From the NCBI GenBank assembly GCA_008330645.1, contig VLTN01000017.1, positions 62,001 to 126,000 on the forward strand: a DNA stretch of 64,000 nucleotides, read 5' to 3'. The stretch is from Cafeteria roenbergensis. Lineage: Eukaryota; Sar; Bigyra; Bicosoecida; Cafeteriaceae. This document shows positions 54,101 through 63,066 of the stretch, piece after piece. The position numbers and the translations under genes were made by a program. Under the pieces are notes generated by a model. It made no database searches and was not told the DNA's origin. It was given only the letters and a program-made list of their open reading frames with translations. The first letter of the stretch is position 1, and each line of letters starts with the position of its first letter.

Positions 54101-55820
54101 CTGGCCGCCGCCGCCTGCGCCGCCTGCTCCGACACCCGCACCGAGTGCACGTGCGCGGCCACGCCGGGCAGCTTGGTCACCACCAGGTCCGTGGCCGGCG
54201 CTCCGTGCCGCAGCGTTCGCGCGGCGGCGCGCGGCCCGCGGCCGGCCAGCGCCACCAGGCGGGTCTCGCCGTCGCCGCGGGAGGACGTCGGCAGGAAGGC
54301 CGCGAGCGGGGCCAGCTCGGGCGTGGAGCCGGCAAGGGCCAGCTGCGACAGCGGGCGCGGCTTGAACACCGGGCAGTCCACCTCCCCGCCCTCCGCCGCG
54401 GCCGCCGCCTCCTCCGCGGTCACGCGGGCCACCACGGGGTCGGGGTCCGCCGCCGCGTCGCCGCGGAACTCGTAAAGGAGCTGGTCCCCGCTGTCCGCGC
54501 TGGCGAGCAGCAGCCCTCGCGGGGACAGGGCCAGCGCCGAGCAGGGCGCGATGGTGTCAACGTACTGGACCGATAGCGCGGACACGGCGGCGCCGGCGTG
54601 CTCGACGGAGAGCCGGTAGAGGTCGCCGTACTCGGACTGGGCGATCGCCACGAAGGGGGCGTCGACGCCGCCGGGGAAGCAGCAGTGGGCGGTGAGGAGG
54701 ACGCCCCTCTCGTCGGGGAGGTCCCTCCGGCGGGGCACGGGCGCCCTGATGGGCGGCTGGCCCTCGCTGTGGTAGAGGACCCAGCCCTCCGCCAGGACGA
54801 GGGCGCCGCCCGGGCCGCTGGAGCCGCCGGGCACGGGGAGCACCGCGTTGGCCATACGGTCCGTCTCCTCGGCCCAGCGGCGGGACACGTGGTTGAGGCC
54901 GAGGTCGAGCTCGTAGGCGGCCAGCACGGTGCCGGCGGCGGCGGCCTCCTCCCCGGTGGGGTCGGCGTCCGCCGCCTCGTACCCGCGCTCCAGGCAGGCG
55001 AAGGTGGGGCTCTCGAAGCCCACGTCCAGCCCGCACGAGGCCAGGCAGAGGGTGAGCGGCCGGTGCGCCTCCAGGGGCGACGAAACCGTGACGCCGCCGG
55101 CCGTGTCCCTGCTAAGCAGCCACGCGAACTTCTGCTTCTCCGTCGCCGCCAGCATGGCCGCGCGCCCGCGGGGGTCCACGGCGAGGAACTGGCCCGGGGT
55201 GATGCGCCGGCAGCCCGACTTGCCAAACGTCTCCAGGTGAACGCGGCGGAAACAGCCCGCGGCCTCGTCGGCGCGCAGGACGGCGAAGCGGCCGCTGTCG
55301 GACGCAACGAGCACCAGGTCCTCGTGGGACCCGGGGAGCCTGAACGGGCGCACGTCCCGGATCACGCTGAACGTGTCCACGGACAGCACCGCGTGAACCT
55401 GGCCCAGCTCGTCGGGACGAAGCAGCTCCAGCACCGGCCCGCGCGCGACCACGAACTCCTGCGCATCGCGCCCGGAAAAGGACCCTGCGACGCGCGGCCG
55501 GAGCGCGACAAAACGGCAGCTCGGCTCCCTCGCGACGACCCAGCAAGGCGCGGGGCGTGCAGCGCACGGCAGCTCGCCATGTTGTGCTCGGGCGGTGCGC
55601 CCGCCCCGCGACCTGCACCGCGCCTCGCCTGCACTGCAACGCTCTTTCCATGCAACCCCCCGCCGCCACGAGCCCACAGCGCGAGGATCCGCGAGGCAGG
55701 CGGGCGGGGCGCGGCGGTTGCCGGCAGATTGAGGCCGCCTCGTCGGGCAGCGCGGCTCTCACCGAACGCGCTGCACGTCACCATGGAGGGCCGCTGCAGC
55801 GTCAGGGAGTAAAGCTTCAT
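51139..55820 (-). CDS. SF3B3: Splicing factor 3B subunit 3 (two exons)
   Basis: Exon 1 (55763-55820) codes only 19 residues, MKLYSLTLQRPSMVTCSAF, plus one base. After a 278-nt intron (55485-55762; GTGAGA/GTCGCAG) exon 2 continues as GSFSGRDAQEFVVARG to the TGA at 51139-51141, 1467 residues in all. Family matches run throughout: LELLRPD, ETFGKSGCRRITPGQFLAVDPRG, YELDLGLNHV, VPGGSSGPGG, LRYTPRR, GQWASCLRLVD, KFGTLAVVR and the terminal VKHVVDGDLCERF. SF3B3 is a triple beta-propeller scaffold of the U2 snRNP SF3b complex. Human SF3B3 has 1217 residues; the excess is inserts, chiefly Ala runs and an acidic EEGEEGEEDEEG loop near DNA 52560-52650. CPSF160 and DDB1 share the fold, but this N-terminus and these motifs point to SF3B3. 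Confidence 0.94.
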
Positions 55821-56000
55821 CGCGCCCCGTCCGGCTCGATCACCCCGGGCAGCAGCCGTGTCCCGGCCGGCGCGCAAGGCCGCCGCTTTGGCGGGGCAGC
55901 CGTCGGCAGAGCCCTGCAGAGCGCGGCGGGAGGCCGCAACCTGCCGCAGGCCGCTCACCTGGAGCCGCCCGGGCCAGCAGGGCAGCGCGGAACCTCCGCC

Positions 56001-56972
56001 ATGGCCGTCGCCAAGGACGGCGCGCTAAGGACCAGCTACAGGAGCGTGTGAGGCCGGCGCGGGCCCCGCCCATCCCGCCAGGGCGCCCCTGCCGCGCGCC
56101 AGACCAATCGTCCTATGCCCGCCCCGCGCCTGGCCTGCCCCCGTGCGCCCCACACCCCGCGTTGCCCCTCCCTGCGCCCCCGCTCGCCTTGGCCGCAGGT
56201 TCGGGCACGCCGCGGTCGATGTGGGTGAGCTTGCGCCTCGAGCGCGAGCGAGGCCTCGCCATGCGCCGCCCGCTGCATTGTCTCGTACTCGTCCGCTCCC
56301 GCTGCCGACCCCCCCCAACCGGTCCCTGCCCGGCGTTACCCCTTGGCGCTTGCAGTGCTGGGTCTGTTCCATGTCCTCTTCGCGCTCTACGCCATGCTGA
56401 GCTTGACCAAGGCTGGGCTCTTCGGCATGTCCGGGCAGCAGGCGCTCAAGGACGTGTATTTCATCGGCGCCTTCACGCACTCGGAGCCGATGGACCTCAC
56501 TGCGCACGCGTACCGCCGGTGCCCGTTCCCCATGTGGGGCATGCTCATCGCGCACGTTGCGGCGGTGCTTGTGTGCCACGTGATGCCCATGGTGGTGAGC
56601 GCGGCCTCCCGCCACCTCATCGTCCCGCACATCCAGTACCCCATGCTCGCGATGCACGCCGTGCTCTGCATCGTCTGCACCGCGGCGGTCTTCTCCTACC
56701 GCGGCTGCCTGCTCACCACCGGGCCGGTCTACGACGCGCTGTGGCTTCTCTCTCTGGCGTACCTGGTGTTCCTCCCCGTGGCCACTGGCGCATACTACAG
56801 GGCTTACGAGCTCGCGCGCAAGTACGAGAAGCAGCGCAGAAACGCCATGAGGCGCACGCGCGCGACCGCCCGCGGCGCGGCCAGCCAGGCACTCTCAGAG
56901 GCGGAGGAGGCCGCTGCCCGCTCGCGTGGCGCCTCCACGCGCGCCGGCGGCATGCCCCTGCACCAAGACTGA
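56001..56972 (+). CDS. Small four-helix membrane protein, function unknown (three exons)
   Basis: Exons 56001-56047, 56199-56224 and 56356-56972 join in phases 2 and 1 to give 229 residues; borders are GTGAG/GCAG. The middle exon is only 26 nt. The joined sequence reads RTSYRSVFGHAAVDVVLG, then LFHVLFALYAML as the first helix. Three more hydrophobic stretches follow (MWGMLIAHVAAVLVCHVMPM, MLAMHAVLCIVCTAAVF and ALWLLSLAYLVFLPVATG). The C-terminal 50 residues are basic and charged (YELARKYEKQRRNAMRR) and probably cytosolic. I do not recognise a family. The splice model rests on frame and consensus sites only, as there is no homologue to align. It is divergent from SF3B3 with 180 bp between starts. 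Confidence 0.65.
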
Positions 56973-57524
56973 GCCCCCTCCCCCCCTCCGCGCGCGTGCG
57001 GCGCGCTCCCCCTGCCCGCGCCCGGCCTGCCTGGCGGCGGAGGCGCGGTGTTCCATGTGCGTTGCCCTGCTTGCGTGAGTTTGCGTTTGCGCCAACGTTA
57101 GCGCTCTGCCTGCTGCCCGCCGCTCGTGCCCGCATCGCTCTGCCTGCTGCCCGCCGCCCGTGCCCGCATCGCTCTGTCTGCTGCCCGCCGCTCGTGCCCG
57201 CATCGCTCTGCCTGCTGCCCGCCGCTCGTGCCCGCATCGCTCTGCATGGTGCCCGCCGCTCGTGCCCGCATCGCTCTGCATGGTGCCCGCCGCTCGTGCC
57301 CGCATCGTTCTGCATGGTGCAGCTGGCGTCGCTGCCGCGCCGCGGTTGGGGCGGATTGCCGGCCGACGGCCCAAACGTCTGAGCCACACGTGGGCGCGAC
57401 CGCGGGGCGGGTGTTGTCGCAGGGTTGTCGCCCCAGCAAGCCACCGAGAACTCACTCACAGCGGCGGGTCGCGGTGCGGCAAACGTGGCGTGCTCGCGGC
57501 AACGCGCTGCAGCCGCCGGCGGGG
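56973..57524. other. Convergent spacer with minisatellite
   Basis: 552 bp between the stops of the membrane-protein gene and the inositol monophosphatase gene. Its centre is the 34-bp minisatellite listed separately. No gene is recognised in the remainder. Confidence 0.5.
57103..57321 (+). repeat. 34-bp minisatellite, 6.4 copies
   Basis: Six 34-bp units start at 57103 and a partial seventh starts at 57307. Units 1-4 carry TGCCTGCTGCC or close variants (TGTCTGCTGCC in unit 3). Units 5-7 carry TGCATGGTGC at the same place. The shared core is CCGCTCGTGCCCGCATCG. The ordered distribution of the two variants shows directional growth of the array. It lies between two gene 3' ends and seems noncoding. 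Confidence 0.93.
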
Positions 57525-58631
57525 CTACGGCGTGGGGCGGTCACAGGAGAGCGCCTCCAGCTCGTCGAGAAGAGCGTCGTGGATGCCGCCCGCGCCGTTG
57601 GTGGCCATGATATCGCGCGTGGAGAGGCTGTAGGCGCCGCGCCGCGTGTCCGTCACCCGGCCCCCGGCCTCCGCCACGAGCAGCGCGCCCGCCGCTAGGT
57701 CCCACGCGTTCAGGTCCAGCTCCCAGAAGCCGGAGCAGCGGCCGCAGCTGGTCCAGGCCATGTGCAGGGCGGCGCTGCCGAGGCAGCGGACGGCCCGCAG
57801 GCGCGGCGAGAGGGCCGTGACTGCCTTGAGCATGGGGTCGCGCACGCGTGCAGTTGAGTGGATCCCGAACATCATATAGGCCTCGGTGAGAGACGACTCG
57901 GACGACACGCTGATGGGGGCGCCGTTCAGCCTGCGGGGCGGCGGGGTGCGAATGCCAAGAGTGGGCAGGGGCGCGCGGCCAGGTGGCGGGCAGGGGCGGG
58001 GACGATGCAAGGCGGAGTTCGCGCAGCGCCAATCGTGACTGAGCGCTGGCCCGACGGGCCGCCGCAACGCGACCACGGCGGCGACGGCGGAAGCCTCGCC
58101 CTTGGCGGCAGGAACGCGTCGTTGTCCACGCCGCCCGGCTCACTTGGCGCCCTGGCCGCGAACTGCGGAAAACAGCTCGTTTCTGTACGGGTCGTAAATC
58201 ACGCCCACGACCACCTCGCCCCGGAACGCCACGCCGATGGACACCACCGACAGCGGGGCACTCTGCACAAAGTTGGTGGTGCCGTCGATCGGGTCGACAA
58301 CCCACAGCCACTCGCTTGCGAGCAGCTCGTCGAGCGCAGCCGTCGAGGCTGCGGAGCCCGCCGCGACGCTCTCCTCGCCCAGGAGGTGATGGCCAGAGCC
58401 GCCCTCCCTGGGCGCCCCAAACGCATCCAGGACTGCGCCCTCGATGTCGTCTTGGCATGCCTTGTCCACCACCGTCACCAAGTCCTGAGCGCTGGCCTTG
58501 GTCTCGGCAGCGGCGGCTGCCGCAGTGCCGAGGGCTGCCGCCATTCGGGCGCCGGCCTTGCGCGCTGCCGCAACGGCAACCTCCAGAACGCGGGCTACAT
58601 CGGCTTCGGCCGGAACTGCTGCGGCTGCCAT
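57525..58631 (-). CDS. Inositol monophosphatase family protein (two exons)
   Basis: Exon 1 58144-58631 and exon 2 57525-57930 join in phase 2 across a 213-nt intron (GTGAGC/CCCGCAG) to 297 residues, the usual length. Metal and substrate motifs are intact: GEES (85-88), WVVDPIDGTTNF (110-121) and WDLAAGALLVAEAGG (from 239). The splice restores RGQGAKLNGAPISVS, matching the family's GxGAfxNG-PI. Such enzymes dephosphorylate inositol monophosphates using magnesium. Related clades act on histidinol phosphate or other sugar phosphates, and the sequence is too general to choose among them, although the motif set is nearest to true IMPases. There is no obvious targeting peptide beyond an Ala-rich start. 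It is divergent from the Nudix gene with 142 bp between starts. Confidence 0.92.
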
Positions 58632-58773
58632 GGCCCTGTCGGGAGTGTGCGGCCGCCGATCGAGCAGCGCTTGCGACGGCTCTGCGCAGCAGCCCGGCCG
58701 GCCGGGTGCTCACAGCACGCTGGACAGCCACCAGGAGAGGCACTGCGGGGCGGCTCGGACGCGACTTTGTCAC

Positions 58774-59240
58774 ATGAGGGGGCCGGCCGTTCCCCGCGTC
58801 GGGGTGGCCGCGCACGTCCTCTCGGCAGACTTGCGACAGGTGCTCCTCATCCGGCGCGGCACCCCCCCCTCCCAAGGCCTCTGGTCTGTGCCCGGAGGAA
58901 AGCTGGAGCTTGGCGAAAGTGTCCACAGCGCTGCGGCTTACCAAGGGAGGTGCGGGAAGAGACCGGGGTTCGATGCGCTGTTTGGCTGCCGTCGGCTCCC
59001 GCGTCGGCAGTGACCGAGAGCGTCACCCTGGACGATGAAGGCAACGTTGAATGGCACTACGTGCTCGCGCACGTCCCCTGCAAGCTTGAACAGAGCGGAA
59101 TGTTGCCGGAGCCGGTTGCTGCAGACGACGCCAGCGCGGCAAAGTGGGTGCTCGTCGACTCGCTGCACGCCAGAGACGACCTCGTCAAAGACCTGGCGTA
59201 CGCTGTTACCGAATGCGTCAGGGCCGTGGAGAGGTGCTAG
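58774..59240 (+). CDS. Nudix hydrolase with a frame-breaking 5-nt insertion in the Nudix box
   Basis: From the ATG at 58774 the first frame codes RVGVAAHVLSADLRQVLLIRRG and SVPGGKLELGESVHSAAA. The second half of the Nudix box (REVREETGV) follows at 58944 in another frame, which runs to the TAG at 59238-59240. Removing five bases (TACCA, 58939-58943) gives the exact GX5EX7REUXEEXGU spacing, so these bases look inserted. They cannot be an intron of normal size. Without a frame change the product would end soon after the half-box. Both halves are otherwise well conserved, so the cause is either an assembly or base-calling error or a very recent mutation. Nudix enzymes cleave nucleoside diphosphates linked to other groups. 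The substrate here is unknown. Confidence 0.75.
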
Positions 59241-61958
59241 GGTGGCCGACCACCCGGCGGGATAACTCCACCGCAGCTCAAAGCCTTCTGCGGCCTTCGA
59301 TACATGACTTTGTGGTTCGTTTCGCGCTGCCATCGCCAAGCCCACAAGACGGACGTCCCAATGGACGATGCTGCGCTGCAATGCCTTCAGAAACGGGAAG
59401 TATTGAGCTGCATTGCTGCGCCGAAGCCCCGACGCCAAGCACCCAGGCACGCACACAAATTCGTCACGTAGAGCCTTGCGAAATGAAGGGCAATGTCGCT
59501 TCGCATTGGCGTTCTGGAGGATCAAAGAAGCGCGCCCAAGTCTTCGCACCGTCTGTAGCTCAATGACTGCGTCGTTTCCGATACCACGAGAGACGTCCGC
59601 GCTTCGCTCCAACAAGAGTGTGCGCGGGTGCACGCTTGCCTTGCGATTCTAGCGCCTGTGCGAGCATGCATTCCTGTTGAAAAGGTGACCGAAAGCCAGC
59701 CTCTCGATCCAAAGCGAGCGACAAGTCGCGTTGTCTTTCTGTGCGGCACAACACTCTGACTCAAGACGCGTCGTTCCGCGAGCAGCATGGTGGTTCGGAA
59801 GAAGCCCGTGCAAGCGTTGTGTTGAGTTCTGCCTTTCGAACAACCTGAACGTCTCGCACTTGCGTGCGCCCACAAATGTGGCTCTGCCTGGAGCAGGTGA
59901 CATGCATCGAAAGAGGGCTGCAAACATGTCACTGTGCGCTTTGCAAGCTCCTGCAAAGTGTTTCCAGCGCAAGCATCAGCGACAGTGCCGAACCACACGT
60001 GGCATTCGGACAAAGGGGCAGGTATTTGGAGGAGAACTGACGATTTGCTTTCTGCTGCAGGTTAGCATACCATTGCTGAGAATGTACACAACTAAATCTT
60101 GATCCTCTGACCGAACCAGCTGCGCAAGTGCCTTGTATACAAGACTTGATTCAACGATCACAACTGAGAAAGCCCACTGCTCGAGAGCGCTTTTTCAAGT
60201 CACAACTGAGGCATTCTCAATGCAAACAACCAGCAATCGTCAGAAATGGCCGCATTTACTTGGATTTGGTTTCGTGGGTGCCACATCGTGGGCTTTCTAC
60301 AGAAATTCACGCAAAGCTTTCATTTCCCTGACGGACAGTCTGTGGCCTGAGAACAGCGTGTGACTGTTGCCGTGTCGGTCACCTGCAACGGAGGAACTCT
60401 CTTGCTACTTGACAACCACCTTCACCAGGAGTCCATTTCCACCACGGAAGCGCTGGTGGCTTCGGTTGTCCACGCTTGCGAGCAATCCTCACCTGTGCTC
60501 CACAGTGACAGTTCTCGTGCGTGCCCTTTGTTGCAATGGCCGGGCAGTTTAGGACGCCTCTCCGAAGTCGCACGGCTCTGGATTTGCATGGCACAAGCGG
60601 CCATTGCTATTGGGCTGCATTCGAGCTGAATCTGGGAGATGCGTTTCAGCCAGGTTCTTGCCACTCGCATCACCCAACCGCATCTTGAGGCCAGCCAGTT
60701 AACCCGGACTGGGCACGATGTCCATGCTCGTTTGTGACGTCACAGTGAGCACTGGAATTCAACCTCGCACTTTTTCACGGCGAGCTCCTTGTGCCCACCC
60801 TACAACTATGGAAGCATCGGGAAAGCCAGACTGCTTCCAAAAAGCGTGGTGGCTCCGCCGATGGACAAAATGTCAAAGCATGGCTGTGCAGCGTCCCTCG
60901 CTGGTGACAGCATGGACAGAAAATGCATCATGGGGCACACATGCTTTGTGGCCCGAAAGCGAACCCAGTGGCCACTCGAAGTGTAACGATGAACCGCCGA
61001 GATCAAAATCTGATTCCAAGACCCCTGTGTGAACGACATGCCGCTTGCCCGTTGCCCTCTCACTTCCTCACCCGCAAACGAGCGGCTGGCAACCGAGGGT
61101 GTCACACTTGCCAGCAGTGGCTACTGTCATGCACAGCCGCGCGGAGCTGGCTTGGACAGGGGAAACTTCACCTCGCGGCAGGAGCCACGTTGCCCGAGGC
61201 CCGCCAGGCTTGTCCAGAACGGCACTTCACTGCCTCAGCAACATGGCCAGGATCGCGCGGCGAAAGCAGACGGCGCTTTACCCATTCGACGCCTTTTTGA
61301 GGCGTCTTCCGCCCGGCTCCGCGCTGGGGTGGTGTCCAGACGGCAGGACAGGAGTCCTCCCCGAATCACGTCGGACTGTGTCCTCCAGACGGAACTTCGG
61401 GGACACAGGCGGGGCGGCATCCGTCCGTGTGCTGCAGTGGTACGCCAATTGTGCGTCCTAGTGGCCTCCGGGAACCTCCACGTCACACAAAGCCGCCCTG
61501 CTTCCATCGCCGCATTCCTTGGAGGCGGGAGGGGGGCATGCTTCCTTCGACTTGGCGTGCATGTCGAGCCCTGGCAGTTGGAGGTGGTTCTGCGGACCTC
61601 CTTGGACCTTCAGCCAGCTCGCTCTTCGTTGGGAGGGGAGGGGGCTCGCTGGGCTTGGCATCCAAGCGCTCGGCCACTGCTGCCGTCGCTCGACGGTTGC
61701 AACTCCGCGGGCCAACCACTCCTCCACGACGCAGCCCGAGTTCCGTGTGCACGGTGCGCATGGCGAGTCCTCGCGCGCAAATCCGAGCCGTAGCTCCCAC
61801 CCAGTGCTCCCCGCACGCAGGGACCCGGCGCCGCTTCCCCCCTCGGTGCGGAGACTGTCGTTTGGACTCGCGCATGCGAGACTGCCGCGGCTGGCTCGAT
61901 GCGGCTCTGCCGTTCCGCTCTCGCACTCGGCAGCCAGCACCTCAGTCGGCGGCGAGCC
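59241..61958. other. 2.7-kb AT-richer stretch without a convincing gene
   Basis: Base composition changes visibly: 31 of 60 bases are G or C in 60001-60060, against about two thirds in coding lines such as 40321-40380. I looked for tRNA B-boxes, spliceosomal RNA signatures, long repeats and domain-like frames and found none. The only mildly attractive frame is 60133-60363 (+), 76 codons, whose second half (WPHLLGFGFVGATSWAFY) could be a one-helix mitochondrial or membrane peptide, but nothing supports it further. The right-hand 500 bp should contain the PRP38A promoter and 5' UTR. Confidence 0.5.
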
Positions 61959-62864
61959 ATGGCGAACCGCACGGACGTTCTCGCCCAGAATGTGCACGGG
62001 ACGGACCCGCAGAACCTCGTGGAGCACTTGCTGCGGCAGCGAATCCAGAACAGCCGGTACTGGAAAGAGCACTGCTTCGGCCTCGACGCCGAGACCCTGA
62101 TTGAGAAGGCCGTCAAAATCGACCACATCGGGAGCACCTTTGGCGGCATTCGCAAGCCAACGCCTTTCATTTGCCTGGTGCTCAAGCTGTTGCAGATTCA
62201 GCCGCCGCTGGATGCTGTCATCGAATACGTGAAGCAGGACGAGCACAAGTACTTGCGCGCCCTCGGCGCGTTCTACACGCGGCTTGTGGGCGACCCGGTG
62301 CAGGTTTACAAGGTCCTGGAGCCTCTGTACAACGACTTCCGGAAGCTGGCCGTGCGCTCGCCCAGCGGCTGGGAGCTGAGCCACATGGACGAGCTGGTTG
62401 ACATGCTGCTGCGCGAGGAGTTCGCGTGGGAGCTGACGCTGCCCATGCTGCCGAGGCGCCGCTTGCTGGAGTCCTCTGGCAAGCTTGCACCTAGGGTCTC
62501 GCTGCTTGCTGGCCTTGCGGCCGAAGACGCGCCCAGGGTGGCTTCTGGCGACGAATCTGGTGGGGCTCGCGCTGGAGCAGACACGTTTTCAGAGCGCTCG
62601 GGCGGGCGCTCGGCTGCCTCTGCGGCGAGCCCTGGTCGCGACGAGGACAGGGCTTCGGCAGCGGCGCTGGCTGACCGCTTGCTGGCCAAGCAGCGAGCTG
62701 CGGTGGCAGCTGCTGCGTCGGCCGGAGCCGCGCCGGCGGAAGCCGGCGATGCCGGGAGGAAACGGGGGCGCGGCGCGTCGTCCTCCGACTCCTTGTCTGT
62801 GGAGGAGTGGAACAAGCGGCGGGCGGAGCTCGGAATGGCTCCGCTGCGTTCAGGGCGGTCGTAG
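61959..62864 (+). CDS. PRPF38A: Pre-mRNA-splicing factor 38 (PRP38A) with C-terminal HIND-like element
   Basis: 301 residues from ATG 61959 (ANRTDVLAQNVHGTDPQNL), without introns. An in-frame ATG at 61899 exists, but homology begins at 61959. The PRP38 domain fills residues 1-175: LVEHLLRQRIQNSRYWKEHC, GGIRKPTPFICLVLKLLQIQP, LRALGAFYTRL and VYKVLEPLYNDFRKL are near-invariant in eukaryotes. Residues 176-270 are Ser/Ala/Arg-rich. Residues 279-296 (LSVEEWNKRRAELGMAPL) resemble the HIND element that binds the ubiquitin-like protein Hub1/UBL5, known in Snu66 and in Prp38 of plants and some protists. PRP38 joins the spliceosome at the B-complex stage and is needed for its activation. Confidence 0.95.
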   Translation: MANRTDVLAQNVHGTDPQNLVEHLLRQRIQNSRYWKEHCFGLDAETLIEKAVKIDHIGSTFGGIRKPTPFICLVLKLLQIQPPLDAVIEYVKQDEHKYLRALGAFYTRLVGDPVQVYKVLEPLYNDFRKLAVRSPSGWELSHMDELVDMLLREEFAWELTLPMLPRRRLLESSGKLAPRVSLLAGLAAEDAPRVASGDESGGARAGADTFSERSGGRSAASAASPGRDEDRASAAALADRLLAKQRAAVAAAASAGAAPAEAGDAGRKRGRGASSSDSLSVEEWNKRRAELGMAPLRSGRS

Positions 62865-63066
62865 TCTTAGTTGGCCCCGCCTCTGAAGCTGCTTTTGTCG
62901 TGCGCGCTCAGGGGTGTGTCGCCCGCAACCGGTTGAGGCTGCGAGATTTGTGCGTAGCCCGAGCAGCTGCTTGTGTTGAACAACCCTGCGGTTGGCACCG
63001 ACTCTTGCGACTGCACCCCGGCGCACACAGCACTCAACATTCGCCTTTTTCAGCCGCTGCGTTTGG

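Noticed and set aside
56048-57382. 444-codon plus-strand frame across the membrane-protein gene and minisatellite
   Set aside because: It runs out of frame through the hydrophobic exon and through the noncoding 34-bp repeat; its product is Arg/Pro-rich noise.
58938-58946. Splicing as an explanation for the frame change in the Nudix gene
   Set aside because: Only five bases are surplus, far below the smallest intron in the window (115 nt), and no GTGAG donor lies upstream in the exon at a useful place.
59522-60013. 163-codon minus-strand frame in the AT-rich island
   Set aside because: No domain, no compositional bias toward real proteins of this genome, and overlapping frames of similar length on the other strand.
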